A stretch of 64,000 nucleotides of DNA, taken from contig NZ_SBII01000012.1 of NCBI RefSeq assembly GCF_004028155.1, positions 62,001 through 126,000 of the forward strand. Reading direction: 5' to 3'. This stretch comes from Flavobacterium cerinum. GTDB lineage: Bacteria; Bacteroidota; Bacteroidia; Flavobacteriales; Flavobacteriaceae. This document shows, piece by piece, positions 34,052-42,247 of the stretch. Under the pieces are notes generated by a model. It did no database searches. It was not told the origin of the DNA and worked only from the letters and a program-made list of their open reading frames with translations. A program made the position numbers and the translations under genes. The first letter of the stretch is position 1. The number at the start of each line of letters is the position of its first letter.

Positions 34052-35065
34052 CTATTTTCTGATTTTCTGCTCCCATTTCCAAGCCGATTCCAATGCATCG
34101 TCTAAAGTAAGTTCTGCATTCCAGCCCAGTACATTATTTGCTTTTGCAGTATCAGCATAAGCCTCTGTAATATCACCTACACGTCGCTCTACAATTTTAT
34201 AATTAAGCGTTTTACCACTTACTTTTTCAAAGGAATTAATAACATCTAACACTGAACTTCCTGTACCGGTACCAAGATTGAACACTTCAGCTTTTTCTAC
34301 ATTCTCTTTATTCATTAAGCGCTTAAGCGCTTTTACGTGTGCTTTAGCAAGATCGACTACATGGATGTAATCACGTATACAGGTACCGTCGGCAGTAGGA
34401 TAATCTGACCCGAACACAGATAATTGTTCTCTCAATCCAATCGCGGTTTGTGTAATAAAAGGAATTAGATTTTGTGGCGTACCTTTAGGAAGCTCGCCAA
34501 TATTTATCGATTCATGTGCTCCTACCGGATTAAAATAGCGTAATAATATTGCATTAATATTACTAACTTTTACTACATCCTGTATTATCTCCTCGCCTAT
34601 TTGTTTTGTGTTTCCATAAGGAGATAGTGCTGTTTGAATCGGAGCTTCTTCAGCTATAGGCATTATTGCTGCCTGGCCGTAAACAGTACAGGAGGAACTG
34701 AATATAAAATGCCCTTCAGGTTTCTTTTGAAGTTCCTGAAGTAGATATATAAGAGAGCTTATATTATTTTCATAATACAGTAATGGATTGTCTACACTTT
34801 CACCTACTGCTTTAGAAGCCGCAAAATGAATAACACCGGATACATCGCTATACTTTTTGAAAAACTGATGAACAGCAGCTTTATCTCGAAGATCTATCTG
34901 TTCAAAATTTGGCTGTTTGCCTATAATCGAGGTAATTCCATCTAAAACTTCTAATGAAGAATTTGACAGATCATCTATTATAACAACATCAAAACCTTCA
35001 TTTTGCAATTCTACCACTGTATGTGAACCGATAAAACCAAGTCCTCCTGTTACAAGTACTCTCAT
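34052..35065 (-). CDS. galE: UDP-glucose 4-epimerase
   Basis: 337 residues, the usual GalE length. It interconverts UDP-glucose and UDP-galactose (or the N-acetyl forms). The NAD-binding loop is VTGGLGFIGSHTVVEL, the catalytic set is SSSCTVYG and SPYGNTKQIGEE (Tyr and Lys of YxxxK), with RYFNPVGAH and DGTCIRDYIHVVDLA. It is the last gene of a three-gene minus-strand operon with a DegT-type aminotransferase, suggesting supply of sugar nucleotides for surface polysaccharide. Confidence 0.95.
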   Translation of the reverse strand: MRVLVTGGLGFIGSHTVVELQNEGFDVVIIDDLSNSSLEVLDGITSIIGKQPNFEQIDLRDKAAVHQFFKKYSDVSGVIHFAASKAVGESVDNPLLYYENNISSLIYLLQELQKKPEGHFIFSSSCTVYGQAAIMPIAEEAPIQTALSPYGNTKQIGEEIIQDVVKVSNINAILLRYFNPVGAHESINIGELPKGTPQNLIPFITQTAIGLREQLSVFGSDYPTADGTCIRDYIHVVDLAKAHVKALKRLMNKENVEKAEVFNLGTGTGSSVLDVINSFEKVSGKTLNYKIVERRVGDITEAYADTAKANNVLGWNAELTLDDALESAWKWEQKIRK

Positions 35066-35067
35066 AT

Positions 35068-35502
35068 TTATTTTGTATTTTTTTTCGGCGTGATCGTAAA
35101 ATCAAATAAATACTTACCGTTTTTATCTTTATAATGGTATTTTAACAAAACTGAATTATCTCTGATATAAGCCATCTGAGGATCTGTATCTGCTGCGTTT
35201 TGAGTAGTTTTCATTATATTTTTCTTAGACTCATCCAGATTTACAGTAAGAGAATCTTTGTTTACACGAACCGTGTAAAGATACACAAGTGTTAACGGAT
35301 TTTCTGTTACCGTTGTGTTATCAAGTATTGTATAAGCATCTATAGTAATGGGACATTTTTTATTAATCTCCTCAGATGTTTTTATAACTTCAGACGCTAC
35401 TGCATTATTACCCTTACACATAACACTAACTGCAATAGTCATTGTAAATGCTATTGCAAAAGATATGTACCTTATTATATTCTTCTTTTTGTGGCTATCC
35501 AT
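35068..35502 (-). CDS. Hypothetical exported or membrane-anchored protein
   Basis: 144 residues. After a basic start (MDSHKKKNIIRY) there is one hydrophobic segment (about 12-27, with MCKG after it), then a polar domain with ITIDAYTILDNTTVTENPLT and LLKYHYKDKNGKYLFDFTIT. The start codon overlaps the stop of the aminotransferase (TAATG) and galE begins 2 bp after its stop, so expression is coupled to both. I do not recognise the family. Its place inside a sugar-nucleotide operon is unexplained. Confidence 0.8.
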   Translation of the reverse strand: MDSHKKKNIIRYISFAIAFTMTIAVSVMCKGNNAVASEVIKTSEEINKKCPITIDAYTILDNTTVTENPLTLVYLYTVRVNKDSLTVNLDESKKNIMKTTQNAADTDPQMAYIRDNSVLLKYHYKDKNGKYLFDFTITPKKNTK

Positions 35503-36632
35503 TAACTAAGAAATTCTAAAACACTGTCTGTTATAAATTTAATTTGTTCATCATCCAGTTCTGTATGCATTGGCAATGATATAACTTCTTTAACCAATTG
35601 ATTTGTTACAGGGAAATCAGCTTCATTGTAACGCGTATCAGCGTAAGCTTTCTGGCTGTGTAACGCTATTGGGTAATAGATTGCACAAGGTATGCTTTTA
35701 TCTAACAAATACTGCATTAAACCATCACGATCTGCATTAATAATTCTTAATGTATATTGATGGAACACATGGCTGTTTCTTTCTCCTTTAACAATAGGCG
35801 TAATAATATTAGCATGACCTGCAAAGGCAGCACTATATTTTTCGGCAGCTGTTTGTCTTGCAACATTATAGGTGTCAAGATTAGGTAGTTTAACATTCAG
35901 TACTGCTGCCTGTATACTATCAAGTCTTGAGTTCACGCCGACTACATCATGGTGGTAACGCACATACATTCCATGGTTTACTATCCCTCTAAGTTTGTGT
36001 GCAAGTTCATCATCGTTAGTAAAAATAGCGCCACCATCGCCATAACAGCCAAGGTTTTTAGATGGAAAAAATGAAGTAGAAGCCACATGGCCCATTACTC
36101 CGGCTTTCTTTTTAGAGCCATCTGCGTACTTATAATCGGCACCAATTGCCTGAGCATTATCTTCAATAACATAAAGATTATGTTCTTGAGCCAACGTCAT
36201 AATGGCTTCCATATCTGCAACCTGACCAAATAAATGTACAGGCACTATAGCCTTAGTTTTTGGCGTAATTGCTTTTCTAACTGCTTCTATAGAAATATTA
36301 AATGTATCCGGATCAACATCTACTAATACCGGTGTTAACTGCAATAAAGCAATAACTTCTACAGTAGCTGCAAAAGTAAAATCGGCAGTAATAACCTCGT
36401 CACCCGGTTTAAGGTCAAGTCCCATCATGGCAATTTGTAAAGCATCGGTACCATTTGCACACGGTATAACGTGTTTAGCACCAAGGTAATTTTCTAAATT
36501 TTTCTGAAAAAGGTGTACTTGCGGCCCGTTTATATATGATGTAGTATCTAGAACTTCCTGAATAGAAATATTTACAGTATCTTTAATCTGATCGTATTGA
36601 CTTTTTAAGTCAACCATTTGGATTTTTTTCAT
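35502..36632 (-). CDS. DegT/DnrJ/EryC1/StrS family aminotransferase
   Basis: 376 residues. It is a PLP enzyme of the sugar aminotransferase family. Visible are YINGPQVHLFQKNLENYLGA, CANGTDALQIAMMGLDLKPG, DEVITADFTFAATVEVI, DNAQAIGADY and the internal-aldimine Lys in TSFFPSKNLGCYGDGGA. Such enzymes convert keto-sugars on nucleotides to amino sugars. It is the first gene of the operon with the 144-residue protein and galE. A TATTTTTG on the minus strand (36682-36689) may be its -7 element. Confidence 0.92.
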   Translation of the reverse strand: MKKIQMVDLKSQYDQIKDTVNISIQEVLDTTSYINGPQVHLFQKNLENYLGAKHVIPCANGTDALQIAMMGLDLKPGDEVITADFTFAATVEVIALLQLTPVLVDVDPDTFNISIEAVRKAITPKTKAIVPVHLFGQVADMEAIMTLAQEHNLYVIEDNAQAIGADYKYADGSKKKAGVMGHVASTSFFPSKNLGCYGDGGAIFTNDDELAHKLRGIVNHGMYVRYHHDVVGVNSRLDSIQAAVLNVKLPNLDTYNVARQTAAEKYSAAFAGHANIITPIVKGERNSHVFHQYTLRIINADRDGLMQYLLDKSIPCAIYYPIALHSQKAYADTRYNEADFPVTNQLVKEVISLPMHTELDDEQIKFITDSVLEFLS

Positions 36633-36681
36633 ATATGTTTCCTGATAATTCAGGATTGAATTAAAGGTTAATAATCATTTG

Positions 36682-36689
36682 CAAAAATA
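36682..36689 (-). promoter_or_regulatory. -7 promoter element of the DegT-galE operon
   Basis: TATTTTTG on the minus strand followed by C, 49 bp upstream of the aminotransferase ATG; no -33 TTG at the expected distance. Confidence 0.45.
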
Positions 36690-36738
36690 GTTAACTTAAA
36701 TGGAGTAGACACCTTGGGCAAATGTTTTTTTGAACCTT

Positions 36739-38190
36739 TTATTCCAGTTTAAAGCTTCGTGATACAGGAACTTCTTCAAAATTAGTGAGCAATAAAGTTT
36801 TTGACGATACACTCTTAATATAATTTTTATTTACCACATAAGATCTGTGGCATTTTACAAAATTTGGAGGTAGTTCGGTTACAAGATGACTTAATTTCCC
36901 CCTGATGAAATTTCTTTTCCCATCCGTCGAAACAAGATTTAGGTAATGATCTTCCGCTTTTATGTAAATGAGCTTGTCAAGGTAAATTTTGGATTTATTT
37001 TTTAAAATGAGATGGTCTTCAATTACCAGCTGTTTTACTTTCTCAAGCTGTTCTACCGTTTTTGTGTGTTCTATTTCAATATCTTTCTTTTCAGCTTCAA
37101 GGCGTTTTTTATTGTAGTCAATTTTTTTCCATCGTATAAAAGAATACAGCGCTAGCAAAAATACCAAAAAAAGCAGGATACTGAATACTATTTTATTTTG
37201 TATAAGTTTCATTTTTATTTTTTGCAGCGCATTTATCTGCCTGTCTTTTTTTTCGACTTCATATTTTGTATTAATCTCATGAACCACAGCATTTTGTTCC
37301 ATGTCTTTAATCTGGCTGTCAAGGCTGTCGTGTTTCTTTTCGTATTCGCGCCTCTCTTTATTATTATTCAGGTAATCAAACGTTTCAGCTATTTTTTTGT
37401 ACAGCATTCTTTTCGATTTACCCTTATAATAAGGCAGCTGTATCTTTTCGGCTTTTAAAAAATAAACGATGGCCTCTTTATCACGCCCTTCTGTGAAATA
37501 GCTGTTGGCATAACTGTAGTTGTTTGCAAATAAATGAAACCTGTCTCCTGTACGGTTTATATATATTCCTGCAGAATCCAGATAAGAACGTGCCATGTTA
37601 TATTTTTGCCATGTAACCATCAGCGTTCCTATATTACCATATACTTTTCCTTTTATAACATCATCGTTAGTTTTTTTTGCATGAACCAGAGCTTTGCTGA
37701 ATAGTTTAAAGGCGTTGTCGGGAACCCGTTGATCTTTTAGGTTTTCATCAATTTTATCATGAGCATTTTTAGCATATTCGCTATAAGCATAAGCAAGTCT
37801 TATATCAGAATTGTTTTTTAGAGCATAACTGTAGTATTCATCTAAAAATGAAGTGCCATATTTATTATAGTTCTCCTGTGAAGAGATAACCAGATAAGCA
37901 TCCAGTGCAATATCCTTAGAGAATTCAATGTTCTTTAGTTTATCAAATTCTTTTTTTGCATTGATAAAATGAATGAGTGCAAAGTCTTCCTTGTTTAAAA
38001 AAGCATAACATTTCCCTATTATGTACTGGTTTTTAGCATAGTCAGATCCCGATTTTACAGCCAACTTTTTTAATGAAACTATTGTGCTGTCGGGATTGGC
38101 TTCAATATTCCGGGTAATTAACGCAGACAGCGACTGACCATAACTTAGACAGCAGGATAACAAAAAGAGGAATGTTATTTTTTGTTTCAT
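36739..38190 (-). CDS. TPR-containing membrane protein with C-terminal LytTR DNA-binding domain
   Basis: 483 residues. A signal peptide (1-18) is followed by an alpha-helical TPR-like region (about 30-290: DFALIHFINAKKEFDKL, VYGNIGTLMVTWQKYNMARS). A coiled coil, one membrane segment (about 333-353) and a second coiled coil come next, then a LytTR domain (about 385-483: LIYIKAEDHYLNLVSTDGK, LPPNFVKCHRSYVVNKNYI). The sensor would be outside the membrane and the DNA-binding domain inside, so it is a one-component membrane-bound regulator. Its ATG overlaps the stop of the 171-residue upstream gene. Targets unknown. Confidence 0.87.
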   Translation of the reverse strand: MKQKITFLFLLSCCLSYGQSLSALITRNIEANPDSTIVSLKKLAVKSGSDYAKNQYIIGKCYAFLNKEDFALIHFINAKKEFDKLKNIEFSKDIALDAYLVISSQENYNKYGTSFLDEYYSYALKNNSDIRLAYAYSEYAKNAHDKIDENLKDQRVPDNAFKLFSKALVHAKKTNDDVIKGKVYGNIGTLMVTWQKYNMARSYLDSAGIYINRTGDRFHLFANNYSYANSYFTEGRDKEAIVYFLKAEKIQLPYYKGKSKRMLYKKIAETFDYLNNNKERREYEKKHDSLDSQIKDMEQNAVVHEINTKYEVEKKDRQINALQKIKMKLIQNKIVFSILLFLVFLLALYSFIRWKKIDYNKKRLEAEKKDIEIEHTKTVEQLEKVKQLVIEDHLILKNKSKIYLDKLIYIKAEDHYLNLVSTDGKRNFIRGKLSHLVTELPPNFVKCHRSYVVNKNYIKSVSSKTLLLTNFEEVPVSRSFKLE

Positions 38191-38705
38191 TAGCGTCTCA
38201 TGAGTGTAAATATGCCGTCGCGTTTGGTAAATCTCGGAAGTCTTGAAGGAGTCTCTCCTCCGGCATCAAATACTTTGTTGCCAGGATGAAGGACATTCCA
38301 GCCCGCATTGAATTTTTTGTGGCCTTCATCGTCCATTTCACGATATCCAAATTTATTTAACCGGGTTTCAAAATAGGATGTCAGCTCATAAAAAGTTTTT
38401 GTATCATATTCATTTATATACATTACCCTTATTACATCCCCACTTTTCCATTCTTTAGGTTTTTCGATGCTGAAACGGATTGGCACTTCAGCGTTCATTT
38501 TTTCATTATCAGAAAGTTCAGGTTTCTGGGAATTATAATAGCTGAATATTATTGCTTTATTGCCATTATTGATGAGCATATTTAATTTGCCATATATATA
38601 GCTATCAGAAGAAGCCCATAAAACAAGAGCGACTTCAATTGTATCGTCATTAACATATAAATTACCTAAAAGGTATGCTGTTTTATTTTTAATGTCTGTA
38701 CTCAT
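38190..38705 (-). CDS. Hypothetical protein coupled to the LytTR regulator
   Basis: 171 residues without signal peptide or membrane segment. It looks beta-rich at the N-terminus (TAYLLGNLYVNDDTIEVALV) and contains a long helix-forming stretch around YELTSYFETRLNKFGYREMD. I do not recognise it. Its stop overlaps the regulator's start (TAATG), so the two proteins are made together and may work together. No catalytic motif is evident. Confidence 0.75.
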   Translation of the reverse strand: MSTDIKNKTAYLLGNLYVNDDTIEVALVLWASSDSYIYGKLNMLINNGNKAIIFSYYNSQKPELSDNEKMNAEVPIRFSIEKPKEWKSGDVIRVMYINEYDTKTFYELTSYFETRLNKFGYREMDDEGHKKFNAGWNVLHPGNKVFDAGGETPSRLPRFTKRDGIFTLMRR

Positions 38706-38763
38706 TTTTATAGTTTTTAGCTATGATTGATTAACAATATTATAAAATTATTTATTTGAAATA

Positions 38764-38800
38764 AACGAAAAACCCCTTTTAATTGGGATTTTTCGTTTTT
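38764..38800 (-). terminator. Hairpin terminator of the 83-residue gene
   Basis: Stem CGAAAAACCCC / GGGATTTTTCG with one mismatch and loop TTTTAATT, flanked by A- and T-runs. Confidence 0.65.
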
Positions 38801-38820
38801 CTATTGAGATAATAAATCTT

Positions 38821-39072
38821 CTATCCCCATTTAACACAAATTTCTACCTGCAGCTTTTCATCCCATTTTACTTTTAGACAAACCTCCCCTCCCCTTGTAT
38901 CATCATTATTGTCTCCAATTGCTCTATAGCAAACAGATCCGTCTTTAGAGGTAACTTGCCTTCCAAGCACTTCTTTTGTTGTTGTGTTTATCAGTGTTTT
39001 TTTATCATCTGATAATACTACTGTTCCGTTCTGAATAAGATCGTAAAGTTCTTCTCCGTTAATATTTTTCAT
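38821..39072 (-). CDS. Small hypothetical protein
   Basis: 83 residues: MKNINGEELYDLIQNGTVVL, then LSDDKKTLINTTTKEVLGRQ and a Cys-containing C-terminal half (SVCYRAIGDN, GEVCLKVKWDEKLQVEICVK). There is no signal peptide. The first 20 residues are helix-like and acidic, which recalls the leader part of some small secreted or modified peptides, but no modification or export gene is adjacent. The gene has its own terminator. Function unknown. Confidence 0.6.
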   Translation of the reverse strand: MKNINGEELYDLIQNGTVVLSDDKKTLINTTTKEVLGRQVTSKDGSVCYRAIGDNNDDTRGGEVCLKVKWDEKLQVEICVKWG

Positions 39073-39314
39073 GATATTTAAATTTTTATTTCCCTACTCT
39101 TTGATCCCGTTTTCGGTTCCCGGGTGTTTGGAATTCCGATGTCAAAACTCCAGTAAATAAACGGCTTAATAAAAAAAATGTCGTGAACTGCACAAAAAAC
39201 TACGTGAACGGTAAAGCTGCATTAAGGATTTGCAAAAAGGAGTATGTTGTTGAGAATAATGAGGTTTAATTTCCTGAAAAAATAAGCGTAATTTAGCCCT
39301 TCAATTTTTTACCT

Positions 39315-40544
39315 ATGTTTTTTCTTTATAACCTGCTCACTATTATTACCGGATATGCACTAAATATTGTGGCATTGTTTAGTCCGAAAATTAAACTTTT
39401 TGTTGAAGGCAGAAAGCACGTTTTTGAAACACTGCAGCAAAAAATAACAGCGACAGACAAAACCATCTGGTTCCATTCGGCGTCGCTTGGCGAATATGAA
39501 CAGGGGCTGCCTGTTATGGAAAAAATAAAAATCCTTTATCCTAATCACAAGATTGTCCTTACATTCTTTTCGCCGTCAGGATATGAGGTGCGCAAAAACG
39601 CAAAAACTGCCGATGTTATCGTTTACCTGCCATTAGACACTAAAGCGAATGCACAGCGGTTTATAAAACTGGTACACCCGGAACTAGTATTTTTTATTAA
39701 ATATGAATTTTGGCCCAACTACCTTAACGAACTTAAAAAGACCAATGCCTCATCTTACCTCATCTCGGGATTTTTCAGAGAGAAACAGGTATTCTTTAAA
39801 TGGTATGGCGGCTTTTACAGGAATGCTTTAAAAATATTCAGCCATTTCTTTGTGCAGTATGAAAGTTCAAAAGTACTGCTTCAAAAAATCGGCTATAATA
39901 ATGTGACCATTAGTGGCGATACAAGATACGATCGTGTAAGCGAAATACTGGAACGTGATAACTCACTCCCCTTTATTGAAGAATTTAAAAACGATAAAAC
40001 TACTGTTGTATTTGGCAGCTCATGGCCAAAAGACGAAAGTATGTTTACTGATTACATTAACGCTTCGATATCCACCAAATTTATTATTGCGCCACATACA
40101 ACCGCACCTGATCATATTAACGATATTAAAAACAGCATTACAAAAAAGACAGTTTTGTTCTCTGAAAAAGAAGGAAAAGACCTTTCAGAATATGATGTCC
40201 TGATCATTGATACTGTAGGGATACTTACCAAAATTTACAGTTATGCTGACGTAGCTTATGTAGGCGGAGGCTTTGGCACAGCCGGATTACACAATATATT
40301 AGAACCTGCTGCTTTTGGAGTTCCTATAATCATAGGGCCTAATCACCAAAAATTCCCTGAAGCAGTAGCTCTCGTACACATGGGTGGCTGTATAGCGGTA
40401 AAAGATAAAAAAGAAATGGAAGAAGCATTATCATCACTTATCCAGAATGATGATTATCGCTGGGAAAAGGGTCATATTGCAGATACGTTTGTATCCATGA
40501 ACCGCGGAGCCGTAAATATTATATTAAAAAACATTACAGACTAA
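39315..40544 (+). CDS. waaA: 3-deoxy-D-manno-octulosonic acid transferase
   Basis: 409 residues. It adds Kdo to lipid A precursor at the inner membrane. An N-terminal anchor (2-20) is followed by the first Rossmann half with WFHSASLGEYEQGLPVMEKI (active-site Glu) and FTFFSPSGYEVRKNA-like sequence. The second half has FGSSWPKDE, VGGGFGTAGLHNILEPAAFG and VPIIIGPNHQKFPEA. Its stop overlaps the start of a GNAT gene (TAATG), forming an operon. The number of Kdo residues added cannot be told. Confidence 0.94.
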   Translation: MFFLYNLLTIITGYALNIVALFSPKIKLFVEGRKHVFETLQQKITATDKTIWFHSASLGEYEQGLPVMEKIKILYPNHKIVLTFFSPSGYEVRKNAKTADVIVYLPLDTKANAQRFIKLVHPELVFFIKYEFWPNYLNELKKTNASSYLISGFFREKQVFFKWYGGFYRNALKIFSHFFVQYESSKVLLQKIGYNNVTISGDTRYDRVSEILERDNSLPFIEEFKNDKTTVVFGSSWPKDESMFTDYINASISTKFIIAPHTTAPDHINDIKNSITKKTVLFSEKEGKDLSEYDVLIIDTVGILTKIYSYADVAYVGGGFGTAGLHNILEPAAFGVPIIIGPNHQKFPEAVALVHMGGCIAVKDKKEMEEALSSLIQNDDYRWEKGHIADTFVSMNRGAVNIILKNITD

Positions 40545-40996
40545 TGAAAGCTACATTTAAACCTTTTGAAATTCAGGATATACCAACTGTGGTACCCATG
40601 ATGAAAGAATTTTATGCTATAGACAATTACCCTATAGATGCTGACGTCACGACAAAAATGATGCATGAGTTTATTGAAAACGAGCACCATGGCAAAGGCT
40701 GGCTTATTATTAATGACGGTCAGGTAATGGGATACATTATATTAACTTTTGTGTTTTCTTTTGAATACAAAGGAAGAATTGCATTTTTAGACGAGTTATT
40801 TATCTCCTCTAAAGCACGCGGCATGGGACTTGGAAAACAAGCACTGGATTTTATACATGACGAAGCAAAAGCATTATCCTTAAAAATTCTTTACCTGGAA
40901 GTAGAGCAACACAACAAAATTGCCCAAAGTTTATATCTCTCTAAAAATTTCACGATCCATAACCGTGGATTAATGAAATTAGTAGTTAAACCATAA
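40544..40996 (+). CDS. GNAT family N-acetyltransferase
   Basis: 150 residues. Motif A reads LDELFISSKARGMGLGKQAL (about 80-100) and motif B ILYLEVEQHNKIAQSLYLSK. Its ATG overlaps the waaA stop (TAATG). The coupling may be accidental, since small GNATs follow many kinds of gene; the acceptor is unknown. It ends at a strong terminator. Confidence 0.87.
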   Translation: MKATFKPFEIQDIPTVVPMMKEFYAIDNYPIDADVTTKMMHEFIENEHHGKGWLIINDGQVMGYIILTFVFSFEYKGRIAFLDELFISSKARGMGLGKQALDFIHDEAKALSLKILYLEVEQHNKIAQSLYLSKNFTIHNRGLMKLVVKP

Positions 40997-41022
40997 AAAA
41001 GCGGCTTAAAGCCGCTTTTTTA
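40993..41022. terminator. Bidirectional terminator after the waaA operon
   Basis: Stem AAAAAAGCGGC / GCCGCTTTTTT with loop TTAAA, between convergent genes. Confidence 0.87.
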
Positions 41023-41034
41023 TTATACCGATTA

Positions 41035-41469
41035 TTACTCCGGCATTAAGCCCGTTGTAATTGCTAAACGGTTCCAGCAATTAATAGTAATGATCATCAT
41101 GATAACCTGAGCAACATATTTTTCACCTAAAACGGCTGTTGCCTCATTATAGGTTTTATCGGTCACATGGTTGCTGATAAGCGTTACTTCTTCTGTAAGT
41201 GCTAAAACAGCTTTCTCATCTTCTGTAAAAAAAGGAGTATCTCTCCAGGCACTAAGCGTATAAATGCGCTGTTCTGTTTCGCCATGCTTACGGGCATCTT
41301 TAGTGTGCATGTCAAGACAAAAAGCACAACCGTTAATTTGTGATGCCCTTATTTTGATAAGCTCTTTATGAGTTTTAGTTAATTGTGTAGAGGCAATATA
41401 TTTTTCGAGTGCCAATAATGCATTATAACCTTCCGGTTCTACTGCAGCTAGATTCATTCTTTTGTGCAT
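41035..41469 (-). CDS. Carboxymuconolactone decarboxylase family protein (AhpD-like)
   Basis: 144 residues. The redox motif is CAFCLDMHTKDAR (CxxC followed by His) at about 51-63, typical of the AhpD-like alkylhydroperoxidase group. These proteins reduce peroxides or act as disulfide partners. It lies 80 bp downstream of a Crp/Fnr regulator on the same strand, an arrangement that suggests control by that regulator. Confidence 0.9.
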   Translation of the reverse strand: MHKRMNLAAVEPEGYNALLALEKYIASTQLTKTHKELIKIRASQINGCAFCLDMHTKDARKHGETEQRIYTLSAWRDTPFFTEDEKAVLALTEEVTLISNHVTDKTYNEATAVLGEKYVAQVIMMIITINCWNRLAITTGLMPE

Positions 41470-41549
41470 AATGTTGACGATTTAATTTGTTCACTACAAA
41501 TCTCCGACATATGATTTCCAAAAAACTTAAAGTAGATTAAGAAATGAAT

Positions 41550-42122
41550 TTATTCTTTCTTAGCTCTTAACTTACTTAAAAATTCGGGGGTTATACCTAA
41601 AAAAGAAGCCAATAAATATTGTGGAATCCTCTGAACAAATTCAGGAAACCTACTATTCATAAGATTGTACTGCTCTTCTCCGGTAAGATTAAATATGTAA
41701 TGAATACGCATAAGCTGTGCCGAATAGGCTTTTTCTGCAACGACTCTAAAATAGCGTTCCAATTTTGGGATCTTAGAGAACAGTTCTTCTACAACCTTTT
41801 TATGAAGTACTACAACTTGAGAATTTTCTACCGCCTGAATGTTAAATCCTGAAGGCTGGCCCGATTTAAAACTAACATAATCTGTAATCCACCAATTCTC
41901 TATACCAAACTGTATTACCTGCTCCACTCCCTTGGAGGTATTAATGTACATCCTGAAACAGCCTTTTATGATGAAATAATTCTCTGTACATACCTGCCCT
42001 TCTTTTAGCAAATGTTCTTTTTTCTTTACATCACGAATTGTTAGAGAGGAAGTAAGTATTTCTTCCTCAGCTGGAGTAAGCAAAACGTGTTTGTTTATAT
42101 GTGTAATAATTGCTTCAAACAT
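41550..42122 (-). CDS. Crp/Fnr family transcriptional regulator
   Basis: 190 residues. The cyclic-nucleotide-binding-like beta-barrel spans about 10-115 (KKKEHLLKEGQVCTENYFII, CFRMYINTSKGVEQVIQFG). The helix-turn-helix is in the C-terminal part (RIPQYLLASFLGITPEFLSK). The typical RxS phosphate-binding residues of cAMP receptors are not evident, so the ligand is unknown. It is upstream of an AhpD-like gene, a frequent pairing in Bacteroidetes. Confidence 0.88.
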   Translation of the reverse strand: MFEAIITHINKHVLLTPAEEEILTSSLTIRDVKKKEHLLKEGQVCTENYFIIKGCFRMYINTSKGVEQVIQFGIENWWITDYVSFKSGQPSGFNIQAVENSQVVVLHKKVVEELFSKIPKLERYFRVVAEKAYSAQLMRIHYIFNLTGEEQYNLMNSRFPEFVQRIPQYLLASFLGITPEFLSKLRAKKE

Positions 42123-42247
42123 TTGGCAGGATCGTGTAAAAGTGAAAAATGAATGGTGTTTGTTTCATCCTATTAACAGTAAAGGTTCCTTCTTAGGTTT
42201 ATAAAAATGTGTAACTTGCGCACCACAATAACAAATATATCCAAAAT

